Shown: positions 9,875-18,788, numbered from the stretch's first letter. The stretch: DNA of 64,000 nt from Oligoflexales bacterium (GCA_947494335.1 CANLUT010000002.1:515904-579903), one strand, 5' to 3'. Notes: generated by a model not told the origin, from the letters alone. Program-made: numbers and translations.

Positions 9875-9890
9875 ACACAATATATTGTGT
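9875..9890. promoter_or_regulatory. NrdR box 1 (perfect palindrome)
   Basis: ACACAATATATTGTGT is a perfect 16-base palindrome matching the known NrdR box pattern (ACAC-AT-rich centre-TGTGT). It lies directly upstream of the nrdJ -35 element. NrdR is the nucleotide-sensing repressor of ribonucleotide reductase genes. Confidence 0.85.
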
Positions 9891-9906
9891 CAACACGATA
9901 CCCACA

Positions 9907-9922
9907 GCACTACATATTGTGT
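9907..9922. promoter_or_regulatory. NrdR box 2
   Basis: GCACTACATATTGTGT resembles the NrdR consensus with about two deviations. It starts 32 bases from box 1, about three helical turns, which is the paired phasing known for NrdR operators. Confidence 0.8.
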
Positions 9923-10013
9923 TGGCATGTGATTGAGAAATTTCCCTAAACCCTCATCTCAACAAGAAAAATGATTCTTTTTTTTCACCTTTACCTAATA
10001 TTTTGAAAACGAG

Positions 10014-10058
10014 TTATCCACAGGGTCAAAAAACACCCCTGTGGAATGATGTGGATAG
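10014..10058. promoter_or_regulatory. Cluster of DnaA boxes
   Basis: TTATCCACA at 10014-10022 is the perfect DnaA-box consensus. TGTGGATAG at 10050-10058 is an inverted box with one mismatch. TGTGGAATG at 10041-10049 is a weaker inverted box. TCCACAGGG (10017-10025) and CCCTGTGGA (10037-10045) also form a nine-base inverted repeat. DnaA boxes occur upstream of ribonucleotide reductase genes in other bacteria, so control of nrdJ is the likeliest role. An origin is less likely because no dnaA, dnaN or gyrB is nearby. Confidence 0.6.
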
Positions 10059-10528
10059 AAAATTGACGCACCAAAAGGCTTGTACACGTTGTGGCACAAG
10101 GTTTTTGCATAAAAAATAATCTTAATTTTGCTCGTTTCGCGCTGACCTGGGCGCAGAGATACAAAATTCAGATCAATTTTCGAAAAATTTCAAAACGCAA
10201 ATCGTTTTTTGACTTTGTATCATCGCAAGATGCACGTCAGATTTTTGCAAACATTCATACATTTACCGACGCAAAAGTTTTCAAGCTGCAACGCGTCCAA
10301 AAAAATTTCAATTATTATCAACCCAAAAAAAATAGGTTTTTTCTCGAGAAAAATAGACTTTTTGATGATGTAAAAGATTTCTGAATTTCCGCAGTGCTGT
10401 TTTTATTTGCGTATGACTGAGACTTCGTCAAGAAGTGGCATTAGCAAATTGGTCAAAGAAATTTTTTGCTCATGCTGGTGGTTTGTGTGTATAAGCAAGG
10501 TCTCTCTTTTTGATGTTGAGGTGAAGAC

Positions 10529-11191
10529 ATGAAGCGTTTGAGCAGAGCCATTGTGCTGGGACTATTGGGACTAAGTTTTTTCTCTGGATGCGCCACTTTA
10601 TTTTCTAAGAAAAGTGACTCTATCAAAATTGAGACAGATCCGGCCGGCGCTGAGGTTTCGATTGAAGGACGAAAGTTAGGAGTCACCCCGCTAACAATTG
10701 ACGTTGAGCGCGATACCTTTCGTCAGAAGTATCTGACCATCAAAAAGAAGGGTTATGAGACGAAAAGAATATTTTTGGAGAAAACGATCGATCGGACCGC
10801 ATTTTTTAATCTCGGATTTATCACGACTGCCCTTGGCGTAACATCTTGGGGCATTGATGTGCTCTCGGGAGCCATGTTTGAGTATAGCCCTGGCTATTAC
10901 TCTATTGACCTTGAATCGTCAGAAGAGACAACCCGCATAAAGCGCTCTCCCGAGGAGACTGGTCGCTGGATCGAGCGTCAGCGTTTAGTCGTTGCCAGCT
11001 TTGAAAATCTTAAAAATGACATCGTATCCGGCGGCGGTGAATGGCTGTCGGCCTATGTTGCCCTTCGCGTCGAAGGCGTTAAGACATCCTCACAGTCTCT
11101 CATGAATAGCATTCAAAAGCACAGTGCTCGCCTCATCGAGGCTAAAACTCCTGCACAGCTTTTTAGGCGTCTTGAGAACCTGTCAGTCTAA
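10529..11191 (+). CDS. PEGA-domain lipoprotein
   Basis: A 220-residue envelope lipoprotein of unknown function. The signal peptide ends in the lipobox FSGC near residues 18-21. Residues 30-75 form a PEGA-type beta domain: IKIETDPAGAEVSIEG, then GVTPLTIDV and a strand pair around KGYETKRIFLEK. A hydrophobic segment near residues 95-115 (FNLGFITTALGVTSWGIDVL) could be membrane-associated. The C-terminal half is polar and helical. PEGA domains are often found in surface or S-layer-associated proteins; no partner can be named. The start has GAGG about 10 bases upstream, and a 3' convergent neighbour lies 35 bases away. Confidence 0.75.
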   Translation: MKRLSRAIVLGLLGLSFFSGCATLFSKKSDSIKIETDPAGAEVSIEGRKLGVTPLTIDVERDTFRQKYLTIKKKGYETKRIFLEKTIDRTAFFNLGFITTALGVTSWGIDVLSGAMFEYSPGYYSIDLESSEETTRIKRSPEETGRWIERQRLVVASFENLKNDIVSGGGEWLSAYVALRVEGVKTSSQSLMNSIQKHSARLIEAKTPAQLFRRLENLSV

Positions 11192-11226
11192 AGCTGTCTA
11201 GAGGTCCTGAGTGCTCATCGATCAAA

Positions 11227-12237
11227 TCATGGTCTAAATATCACGAAAGCCGTAGGTTGGTCGGCCCCAGAGCGACAGCTAATGCCGACGACCGTGTCTC
11301 CTAGGCGTCTGCGCATGTCTTGAAACAATACTTCGCGAGCTGCCCTGCAAGCCTCCATGGTGTCGAAGGTTATGCCTGTTGTGTCATAGGACAGCTGACT
11401 TCTAGTTTCTGTGATTAAAAAGGTTTTGTGATAGTCGCTTTGTCTAAACTGGCAGCCATGTCCCACTACTGGCATGCCGGCTCGAAGGGCTGCCGCCTTC
11501 AGCTCATCGGCTTCAAATCCGCAGTCACGCTCACTGCGCGTGGTTAGGAACTCATATTTGTTTATACTAACGCGTTTTTTTGCCAACAAGGCAATACCAA
11601 CGCGCGCAAAGCTTATATTGTCTATACGGTAAACGGCATCAACAACCATCGTGTCTGGTCGGCTGGAAAAATACTGCTTGATTTCTGTCGTCAGCGCTTC
11701 AGGGTTAGTTGACATCCCGTCTGATAGCATGCGGTCAATATACTGGTAGGTCATGTTTCCAATGCCAACAGCCTCAATGGCTACGTGCCACGGATGTGTA
11801 CTGGAATTTGCAGCTTCATCTTCCGTGCAGTAAACAAGAAACGGATTAAGCCCAGTTGCCGCTTTGAATACTTGGACAACACCCGGCTTGCGAGTTTCAC
11901 ACTCAGTCTCAGTTTTTATATAGCCACGTCCTGCAATGTCGTCGTTCACTGAGCGGCCACGCGTCGTGTTGAACTCAACGGGTCGACTTGTTTCCACATA
12001 GTTAAGTGTCAGGACTGATCCACTCGATCTGCTACTGCATTCGGTTGATAACAGTTCAACATTCGCAGCCTCCATAAATGCTCGACTTATTTCTGGCTTC
12101 AAGCTCTCACAATGACCGTAAGATTTGGGTATCAGACCGGTAGTATAATGACCGATAGAGTCAGTCTGCATTGAATGGGCGTGGGATGCCGCTAAAAGAG
12201 TAAAAGCACATGACAAGACTGGTGCGGTGATTTTCAT
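11227..12237 (-). CDS. Secreted protein with four two-cysteine units
   Basis: A 336-residue exported protein I do not recognise. A signal peptide covers about residues 1-22 (hydrophobic run, Ala-rich end near SHAHS). The mature part seems to be built from four units in which two cysteines are 23-24 residues apart and flank a helix: starting CESLKPEISRAF, CETRKPGVVQVF, CGFEADELKAAAL and CRAAREVLFQDM. Each unit is followed by beta-type sequence. The spacing suggests one disulfide per unit in an oxidising periplasm or outside the cell. It is divergent from the secreted protein at 12409 with a 171-base gap holding their promoters. Confidence 0.7.
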   Translation of the reverse strand: MKITAPVLSCAFTLLAASHAHSMQTDSIGHYTTGLIPKSYGHCESLKPEISRAFMEAANVELLSTECSSRSSGSVLTLNYVETSRPVEFNTTRGRSVNDDIAGRGYIKTETECETRKPGVVQVFKAATGLNPFLVYCTEDEAANSSTHPWHVAIEAVGIGNMTYQYIDRMLSDGMSTNPEALTTEIKQYFSSRPDTMVVDAVYRIDNISFARVGIALLAKKRVSINKYEFLTTRSERDCGFEADELKAAALRAGMPVVGHGCQFRQSDYHKTFLITETRSQLSYDTTGITFDTMEACRAAREVLFQDMRRRLGDTVVGISCRSGADQPTAFVIFRP

Positions 12238-12408
12238 AGATGATAGAACTCCTCGAAAAAAATTCGTGTGTAAAGAAATGCCAAGAGAAATTAAATCACA
12301 GTAAATTTTTTTTGCTATCTATTGTTTTTTTAGTGAATAGGTTTTAAAAGTTTTCGATCCGCTAGTCGTCTTGGTGGATATGTTGCTAACAAGCCGGGAG
12401 ATTAAAGA

Positions 12409-13320
12409 TTGTCAGTTTTCAAAAGACTCCATCGGATCCTCAAGCTTGTTGTCACTCTAAGTGTAGGCCTGTGTTTTTCCTTGCAGGTCCTCGCAGATCA
12501 GCTTGTGCTGTACACAACTCCATCTCCTTACGGCATCAACTGGCACACTCCGCACACGCTGATTCGAAGTGTTCTGCGCAATCATTCCTCAGGTCAGCCA
12601 CACGAAATAGGACACGTGGCAGTTGGGCTTTATTGCTCTGATCGTGGCCTTTCAGGCAATCCCGATTTGCTAACTGGCATGACGAGCGCCGTTGACAACT
12701 CTCAGGAGCTTCTTCTTCGCCAAGGATATGGTTTGGGTATTCTCTTTCACAACTTTGCAGGTCGAGTAAACACCTGGGATGAGGTGATAACCGATATCAA
12801 CCGTGGTGTTCAAAGTGGCCGCATGTCATTTATGGCTTTTGATATTTCAAGGGCAACTTGCCAACGGCTAATGAACTATGAGACGGAGTTTCGTGAACGG
12901 GGATACGAGCAAAGCTACGGTCTTGCTAATCGCCCCCTCTACGGTGAAGGGGCTGGCTGTAGTGCCTTTGGTGTTAGTTTCCTTGAAGTCGCTGGAGTCG
13001 ATACGAATTTGTTCTTTGCTGACTGGGGGCGAAGTCTAAGAGTTCCGACAAGACTTGTGGGTGGACCGCTGACTGGTTACTTTGTTCCCCTTGCTCGACT
13101 TATCTTAAATCCATTATCAATGTGGGCGTTTAATCGGGAGTCGTGGTTCCCGTTAAGCTTCTGGGACCCTGATAGGATGCACACGTATGTTCACCAAGTT
13201 AATGCGGGTTCAAGGGCGATGCCGTTTACCGGTGAAATACTCAGTTGGGGCAACGCCAGAGGTCTACGCATGAATCTTCTTGGCGTTCCGACACCGGCTG
13301 GTCCAATTTTTAGACAGTAA
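12409..13320 (+). CDS. Secreted protein, possible permuted papain-fold hydrolase
   Basis: A 303-residue exported protein. Start is a TTG at 12409 with GGGAG 8 bases upstream. A basic N-terminus and hydrophobic segment end near VLADQ (residues 10-30). An early His in HEIGHVAVGLYC (near residue 67) and a later Cys in GEGAGCSAFGVSFLEVAG (near 183) are ordered as in circularly permuted NlpC/P60-like peptidases, where His precedes the Cys nucleophile. That assignment is inference; overall similarity is weak. Its stop is six bases from that of the lipoprotein gene at 13327, so the two converge. No metal-binding motif is evident. Confidence 0.65.
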   Translation: MSVFKRLHRILKLVVTLSVGLCFSLQVLADQLVLYTTPSPYGINWHTPHTLIRSVLRNHSSGQPHEIGHVAVGLYCSDRGLSGNPDLLTGMTSAVDNSQELLLRQGYGLGILFHNFAGRVNTWDEVITDINRGVQSGRMSFMAFDISRATCQRLMNYETEFRERGYEQSYGLANRPLYGEGAGCSAFGVSFLEVAGVDTNLFFADWGRSLRVPTRLVGGPLTGYFVPLARLILNPLSMWAFNRESWFPLSFWDPDRMHTYVHQVNAGSRAMPFTGEILSWGNARGLRMNLLGVPTPAGPIFRQ

Positions 13321-13326
13321 TTTAAC

Positions 13327-14805
13327 TTATTGTTTTGAGGAATCTTCGTGGGCGCCTGAGAAGATCGCCATCTTTTTTTCAGTCAGATAGGTTTGTACCT
13401 CAAGCTTAGTTCTCTGACCGTGAGTAATGTAGACACCGTGGGTATTTTTCCTACGTCCACCATCTGATGTAGTAAACGTATACTGAGCCAAGCGATAGTA
13501 ACCGGCGACAAGGGGCATCGTTGTTGGCTTATCAAGCACCATGTCAAGACTGGCTCCCGCTAACCCTCCGCCGTTTGGCTCAACGCGCATTAAGTCAGTG
13601 AGGACCCCTGGTTTAAATGAAGGCGTAGGAATCACCTCAAGAAATCCAACTTTCACTTTTAGGTCGTCCCCAGCACTAAGTTTTAACTTGATGTTGCGTG
13701 ATCCTTCGATTCCCAGATCAACGTCTTTTTCCAGAAATAATATCGGACTATCACTTTGTGATTCTGCGAAGTGATAGTTCTTGTCTTTGGCGAACAGACG
13801 AACTTTTCGTGATCCGAGGCAGGCCCAGTCGTTATCATCACAGCCGAGATCCACGGTCACGTTTCGAGCGTGAATCTTCAAGGTCTCTCCCTCTTCAATG
13901 TCATAATTTGTCGCACGAAGAGAGGATGCGAGTCTCACGTCAATACTGCCTGGAAGCACTGGATAGGGGGTGTTAAGATCCATAAAATGTTCGCCGTTAA
14001 TCTCAGCAAACAGTGGTGCTCCACTGACTTTTTCTGCACGCTCAAGATCAGCATGTTTACTTGTTTCAATGACCAGTGTTCCCGGCTCAACCACACGGGC
14101 TTCACCTTCTCTTAAGTCTACAGTCATTTCGGTTCCGTTAAGTTGCAAATCGTAAGAACCAGAAAGAACATAAAGACGTGACCCTGGGTTTTGGCTTTCA
14201 GTGTACGGATTGATATCGCCAACGGGGGAGACGAAAAACACGTCTGCTGCATCAGGGGTAGCTTTAGCCACAGAGATTGATGAAAGCACGTGACTGACCA
14301 CGCGACTTTCCTTGGTTTCAGCTGGTGAAAGCTCAAGACGAAGTGGAATCATTCCAACTAAGAGATCTCGTGTTCCCGCAAGCACAGCGAGGGAAAAGTG
14401 ATTTTGAAGATTTTGACGAGTATGAGTGCGCTCTGATCGCGTGCACTGCACCGAAAACTTGTCTTGGTCGGTTGGTGGCTGCAGCGGGACAAAGTTAACG
14501 GCGTGAGCTGTCAGCGTAACCTCTGAACTTGGATAGATGTTAACGACCTCGCTGCTACAATCAGCAAGGACCATGTAACTTCCAGGAGGAAGTAGAACCT
14601 TTTCGTTAAATTTAGCGGTGGTCTCAGAGACAAATTGCAGTGGTTGCTCGCCGGCAATTTTATAAATCTCGTAGCTACCTTGACCAACAAAGTTGACCTG
14701 GAGTCCGCCTCTTGACGACGAACCTCGCTGGCATGACATTAAAGCTGCCGACAAAACTGTCGGCACGAGTAATTTAAATACCAGCGATTTTGAGACATGT
14801 GTCAT
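13327..14805 (-). CDS. Large beta-rich lipoprotein
   Basis: A 492-residue envelope lipoprotein of unknown function. The signal peptide ends in the lipobox ALMSC near residues 20-24. The rest is predicted beta-rich, with several strand-Gly-turn units, for instance the LLPPGSYMVLADC and VLSGSYDLQLNG regions. The phrase P-G-S-Y/I recurs about four times, hinting at tandem Ig- or carboxypeptidase-regulatory-like modules of about 80-100 residues. No catalytic motif is seen. It lies in a block of envelope genes at 10.5-17 kb. The ATG at 14805 sits ahead of a clear signal peptide. Confidence 0.7.
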   Translation of the reverse strand: MTHVSKSLVFKLLVPTVLSAALMSCQRGSSSRGGLQVNFVGQGSYEIYKIAGEQPLQFVSETTAKFNEKVLLPPGSYMVLADCSSEVVNIYPSSEVTLTAHAVNFVPLQPPTDQDKFSVQCTRSERTHTRQNLQNHFSLAVLAGTRDLLVGMIPLRLELSPAETKESRVVSHVLSSISVAKATPDAADVFFVSPVGDINPYTESQNPGSRLYVLSGSYDLQLNGTEMTVDLREGEARVVEPGTLVIETSKHADLERAEKVSGAPLFAEINGEHFMDLNTPYPVLPGSIDVRLASSLRATNYDIEEGETLKIHARNVTVDLGCDDNDWACLGSRKVRLFAKDKNYHFAESQSDSPILFLEKDVDLGIEGSRNIKLKLSAGDDLKVKVGFLEVIPTPSFKPGVLTDLMRVEPNGGGLAGASLDMVLDKPTTMPLVAGYYRLAQYTFTTSDGGRRKNTHGVYITHGQRTKLEVQTYLTEKKMAIFSGAHEDSSKQ

Positions 14806-14976
14806 CGGATGTCCGCCTTGTTTTGCTCATCGTACTCAAGAGGTCAGCCATCAGCTAGCTCGATTTTGCGTCAATATAAGGATGGTTAAAAGACTGGGTC
14901 GTCCAACCGCCATTTTTGAAATTAGATTAGTAATTACAGATATTTAAACACTAAGGATGGCTTGCTAAATAGGACT

Positions 14977-15783
14977 TTAGAACACAAATTGAGCAGCGCC
15001 GCCGAGGTTGATCACCGTAAAACCAATGGCCTGCAGTCGAATAAATGGTCCAACTTTTAGTTTATTGGTCATGAGGCTCCAGTCGGCCCCGCTACTGACG
15101 GCTAAGCTCAAGGAGCCTTTTTTGACGTCACTTGATTCGGGAGCGCCATCTTGGGCTTTGGCGTAAGGGAGGAGATAACCGAGTTCCGCGCCCGCTTTGA
15201 CACTCAGATTGGCACCAGCGCGCAAAGGAAGCAAATAGTCAGCTCCCGCGAAGATGCCGTGAAGGGTTACATCATAGTCACGATTTCCTGTGTTCCAAAC
15301 ACCCGTTAATGGCGCGTAGCGAAGCGTTGCGGCCAGCGGATGATCGTCAGTATTTGCGGTTTTCCAGCGAAAAAACATATCCGTTGCACCAATGCCAATC
15401 CATGTTCCTTTTGATGGCTTTACTACAGACCAGCCTAAGGCTGTGCCTACGGATAGCCTGTTTTCAACTGTCTTGCTCGCACCACTTCTAGCCTTTGGTT
15501 TTGCTGCAACTTTCTCCGTTGGCGGTGCTTCTTGAGCTTGTTCCGACTCTTCCTGGTCGTCTGCCGTTTGCTTTGCTGGTTTTGATGCTCCTGCAGGCTT
15601 AGCGGTTGCGGGTGCGACCTGCTTTGGAGTCTCAGCTTTTGGTGTCGAAGGGGTTGTTACCTTGTTGGTGGCTGGAGCGGGCTCTGGTTTTTTTGAAAGC
15701 TCATCCAAGCCGGCGGCAAACAGCTGTCCCGACGCTAGCAGGCTGATGAAAAAAGTTGCAATCACTGATGTTTGCATAGTCAC
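14977..15783 (-). CDS. Outer-membrane barrel protein with Pro/Ala-rich linker
   Basis: A 268-residue exported protein of unknown function. The signal peptide covers about residues 1-23 (ending LFAAG). Residues 28-100 are low-complexity Pro, Ala, Lys and Glu, probably a flexible periplasmic linker. Residues 105-268 alternate polar and hydrophobic positions, contain GTALGWSV, GIGATDMFF and GIFAGADYLLPL, and end in a terminal Phe (AQFVF), the usual mark of an outer-membrane beta-barrel. It lies 25 bases downstream of the outer-membrane protein at 15809 on the same strand and is likely cotranscribed with it. Confidence 0.7.
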   Translation of the reverse strand: MTMQTSVIATFFISLLASGQLFAAGLDELSKKPEPAPATNKVTTPSTPKAETPKQVAPATAKPAGASKPAKQTADDQEESEQAQEAPPTEKVAAKPKARSGASKTVENRLSVGTALGWSVVKPSKGTWIGIGATDMFFRWKTANTDDHPLAATLRYAPLTGVWNTGNRDYDVTLHGIFAGADYLLPLRAGANLSVKAGAELGYLLPYAKAQDGAPESSDVKKGSLSLAVSSGADWSLMTNKLKVGPFIRLQAIGFTVINLGGAAQFVF

Positions 15784-15808
15784 ACGTCCTTGTGATTGTT
15801 CAAGACAA

Positions 15809-16930
15809 TTAGAGAATGAGTTTAAGCTGAGCCATGTAGCGACGGTCGGCGGCAGATTCGCTCTCGCCAGCCACTGTTCCGAGCTGCTCGGTGTAAGTTA
15901 CAAACCGTAAAATCAACAGCCACAGGTCAAGTTGCAGTCCACCGCTCACGCTACCCTGATGAAGACCAGCCTGAACCTTTAGAGCCTTTGACAGACCCCA
16001 CTCGGCACCAAAATTAACCTTTTTTGAGAAGTGAATCGGTTGATTTACAGCATGCACGTCCATGCTCGTTAAAACGTAGTAGGAGCCTGTCTTAATTGGC
16101 TTAAAGCTAATTCCCGTATTAAGGGAAGGCTCTCGTGGCTTTGGTGCTCCAAATTTAAGTTCTCCCATACTCGATGCCTTATACGGTGTCCCGCCGATGT
16201 CGGTCACACTCATTCCAAAGGTCGGCTCTCCCACTGTTACAGGAGTAAAGAGCATGCCAAGGTCCACGCCAAATCCCGTACCGCCAACGAAGTAGTCTTT
16301 TAGTTGATTGCCACTTGAAGATGTCTGACTTTTAGAGAATGCATTGATATCGGCTAAGCTAAACTCTCGTTCAACACCCTGTTTGTAAACGCCTTTAATA
16401 GTGGCACCGATGCTGAGGCGATCCTCCAAAAAATTCTTGGCAAAGGCAATTGGGACAATCGCATTTGCGCCAGCGTCCAGATCAGCAGAAATTGTGCTGC
16501 GGTGAATCACCATGCTGCCGCCAATATCAAGTCCAATACCAAGACCAAATCCCGGTAAAATAAAATGTGGGGTGGCACCAAGATTGACCCATTGCGGTTT
16601 CCCCGTCATGGTTTCAAAAACACTCAACGTCGCATCAACACTGCTGGAGTTCGAGGACGCAAGGTTGGTGAAGTCATTGATAGTCTTGAGTGTTGTGGCG
16701 GAAACACCGAGGCGGGGGTTAAATACTTCTAGGCTCCAACTATCGAGGCGCGCCAAGCCAGCAGGATTATAGAATAGTGCGTTGTAATCGTCAGCAACGG
16801 CAACATAGGCATTGCCCATGGCAAGAGGTCTTAACCCATAATGAGTCCACTTCAATTCACCAGCAGCACTGATATTTGGCATTGATGCTGTACCAAACGT
16901 AAGTGCCATTAAAATTTTTTTGAAATACAT
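15809..16930 (-). CDS. Outer-membrane protein of the PorV/UPF0164-like type
   Basis: A 373-residue outer-membrane protein. After a signal peptide (about 1-23) the mature start carries the family hallmark: GLRPLAMGNAYVAVADD followed by ALFYNPAGLA. This is the N-terminal signature of FadL/PorV-like barrels, where the segment plugs or lines the barrel. The remainder has many amphipathic strands and ends in LKLIL. Transport of hydrophobic molecules or a secretion accessory role are both possible. The first gene of a two-gene unit with the barrel at 14977; its start is 153 bases from the divergent TetR gene. Confidence 0.75.
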   Translation of the reverse strand: MYFKKILMALTFGTASMPNISAAGELKWTHYGLRPLAMGNAYVAVADDYNALFYNPAGLARLDSWSLEVFNPRLGVSATTLKTINDFTNLASSNSSSVDATLSVFETMTGKPQWVNLGATPHFILPGFGLGIGLDIGGSMVIHRSTISADLDAGANAIVPIAFAKNFLEDRLSIGATIKGVYKQGVEREFSLADINAFSKSQTSSSGNQLKDYFVGGTGFGVDLGMLFTPVTVGEPTFGMSVTDIGGTPYKASSMGELKFGAPKPREPSLNTGISFKPIKTGSYYVLTSMDVHAVNQPIHFSKKVNFGAEWGLSKALKVQAGLHQGSVSGGLQLDLWLLILRFVTYTEQLGTVAGESESAADRRYMAQLKLIL

Positions 16931-17083
16931 AGTTAAACCTGACCTCGCGTTGATGGTCTAAGAGGAAACGCATTTATGATCGCGTATCCTAATATGCTAC
17001 CAAGGTCTTCCTGAGGTTGAAAGTCCCCCCCCTAGGGTGCTACCATCTTATTGAGATTAATGGATAAAATGGGGTGTTTGATC

Positions 17084-17677
17084 ATGTCCAAGCACGACGT
17101 AGCAGCGGAACGAAAAGAGCAAATCGTAAGAGCAACGGTCGAGTGCATCACAAAGCATGGATACCATAATTTTTCGATGCAGGATGTGGCGCGCACAGCC
17201 GGTGTCAGCAAAGGCATCATTCATTATTATTTTTTGAATAAAGATGAACTGATGATGTGCGTTTTGGATAAAGTTGCCGGCGATATCGAACGTGTTTTGG
17301 GCGAAGAGATGAGCTCCATCTCTGATCCATGGCGTCGATTGGAGATCTTTATTGAGGTTTGTTTCGACATAGTTCGCAACACCAAAGAATACTACCAGGT
17401 CAACATGGACTTCTGGACTCAGATCAATCAGAAAGAAGAGATCAGGAAAGTCATCGCAGCGCATTACGCCAAATTCCGCGAAGCGGCGGCCAAGGTTATT
17501 CAAGATGGCGTCGACAAAAATGCATTTCGCAAAGTTGATGCAAGTGCTTATGCGTCCTTCGTTATTGCTGTTATCGACGGTCTAAGCTTACAGTGGCTGT
17601 TTGACGGTAAGGTTTTTGACTACTCGCAGATGTCCAAGAAAGCATCCTCTCTGATTCTGAACGGTTTAAAATCCTGA
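17084..17677 (+). CDS. TetR/AcrR-family transcriptional regulator
   Basis: A 197-residue TetR-type repressor. The ATG at 17084 is preferred to upstream in-frame starts (17051, 17060 and 17069) because GGGGTG lies 7 bases ahead. The helix-turn-helix is residues 12-55: IVRATVECITKHGYHNFSM, then the recognition segment VARTAGVSKGIIHYYFLNKD. The C-terminal part is an all-helical ligand domain. It heads an operon of four genes whose last two products resemble fatty-acid beta-oxidation enzymes, so an acyl-CoA ligand, as for FadR-type TetR proteins, is a reasonable inference. It probably controls its own operon. Confidence 0.85.
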   Translation: MSKHDVAAERKEQIVRATVECITKHGYHNFSMQDVARTAGVSKGIIHYYFLNKDELMMCVLDKVAGDIERVLGEEMSSISDPWRRLEIFIEVCFDIVRNTKEYYQVNMDFWTQINQKEEIRKVIAAHYAKFREAAAKVIQDGVDKNAFRKVDASAYASFVIAVIDGLSLQWLFDGKVFDYSQMSKKASSLILNGLKS

Positions 17678-17687
17678 GGTCGTACTC

Positions 17688-18788
17688 ATGACAAGTCAGG
17701 TTGAATTGATGCCAATCGATCAGGCCTTAGGCCTGGCCGCAAATCCCCGTCAGATTGATTCAGCCGATTATTTACGGGTTCTGGATTCCTTGGAAGCTCA
17801 CGAGTGTTGGACCTTGTTCTTTGATTTAGTTCGCGCCAGCATCAAATCCGATCCAAAGGGATCCATTGATAATTTTGTTCGTCTCATCAAGGTGGACATC
17901 CTTTATTTGGAGGACGTCAAAGCGGCATCGCAGACGAGTCGAGAGCTGATCCAGTCAAAGAAAATGTCGTTTTCAGATTTCAGAATTCAGGTTCTGGACA
18001 AGGTTCTTGAGTCTGAAGACTACAAGACCGAGGGCGAACTTCTTACGGGAAGCTGGGAAGTTTTTTCCAAGCGAGAGGATCAGATTGCCGCAGTTGAAAG
18101 ACTTTGTTTCATTTTTGAAAAGAAGGCTCACAACGAAAGTTTGCTTCACCAGTTCTACGAACGTTTGCGTAAGATGCAGCCTGATAACGCCAAGGCCCTT
18201 CGTTACTTCAGAAATCTATACTCGCAGTCGCAGGAGTGGTCTGCGGTTATTGATGTTTTAAAGAGACTTCTTTCCTCTGCTAAACATAAGCAAGAGGTAT
18301 TTCGCTACGCACAAGAGCTTGCGGCGGTTTATCTGTATCAGCTGGGCGATTGCAGGGAAGCCATTCGCTACATCGAAGAATATTGTGCGGGAAGTACGCT
18401 TGACACATCGACCATTCACTTTGAAGCGTACTATCGCTTGGGAGATCTTGATGGTTGCCTTAAAGTTTTGAGATCTGCACTGCTCGTGGTTGAAGACCCC
18501 GAAACAAGGTCAATCGTCCATTTTCGTATTGGAACCATTTACGAGCAGCTTAATCAAACCCAGATAGCTTACGAAAACTATCAAAAGACTCTTGAGCTCA
18601 ATGACAACTTTTTTGAAGCCATCGAAGGTCTTATCAGCTGTGCGATTAAACTCAAAAATTGGGTAACGGTGCGCGACTGGCTGATTGTTCTCAGTGAGAA
18701 GACACGTTCGCCTGATTTGGTTGGTCAACTGCGAGCAGGTATCCAGCGGCTTGACGAGGGAATGGCTCATGCAACTGCAGCCCGCTGA
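17688..18788 (+). CDS. TPR-like repeat protein of the fad-like operon
   Basis: A 366-residue soluble, all-helical protein. Several TPR-type units are visible, best in the C-terminal half: IVHFRIGTIYEQLNQTQIAY followed by ENYQKTLELNDNFFEAIEGL, with the pattern of paired helices ending in a Leu/Asn turn. No signal peptide or enzyme motif. It starts 10 bases after the TetR stop with GAGG in place, and its last 20 bases overlap the thiolase-like gene. As a TPR scaffold it could hold the two downstream proteins together; this is inference. Confidence 0.75.
   Translation: MTSQVELMPIDQALGLAANPRQIDSADYLRVLDSLEAHECWTLFFDLVRASIKSDPKGSIDNFVRLIKVDILYLEDVKAASQTSRELIQSKKMSFSDFRIQVLDKVLESEDYKTEGELLTGSWEVFSKREDQIAAVERLCFIFEKKAHNESLLHQFYERLRKMQPDNAKALRYFRNLYSQSQEWSAVIDVLKRLLSSAKHKQEVFRYAQELAAVYLYQLGDCREAIRYIEEYCAGSTLDTSTIHFEAYYRLGDLDGCLKVLRSALLVVEDPETRSIVHFRIGTIYEQLNQTQIAYENYQKTLELNDNFFEAIEGLISCAIKLKNWVTVRDWLIVLSEKTRSPDLVGQLRAGIQRLDEGMAHATAAR

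Larger units (their letters stand above)
9682..10528. other. Long control region between nrdJ and the PEGA lipoprotein gene
   Basis: An 847-base stretch, AT-rich especially from 10060 to 10400, with homopolymer A and T tracts. It holds the nrdJ promoter, two NrdR boxes and a DnaA-box cluster, listed separately. A weak open frame at 10091-10384 has a composition typical of AT-rich noncoding sequence and I do not accept it as a gene. The 460 bases between the DnaA boxes and the lipoprotein start hold nothing else I can name. Confidence 0.6.

Noticed and set aside
10091..10384. 97-codon open frame in the nrdJ control region
   Set aside because: Lys/Phe/Asn-rich translation typical of AT-rich noncoding DNA, a GTG start with no ribosome binding site.
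9960..10400. Chromosomal replication origin
   Set aside because: DnaA boxes and AT-rich DNA are present, but only one perfect box, and no dnaA, dnaN, gyrB, rpmH or parAB nearby.
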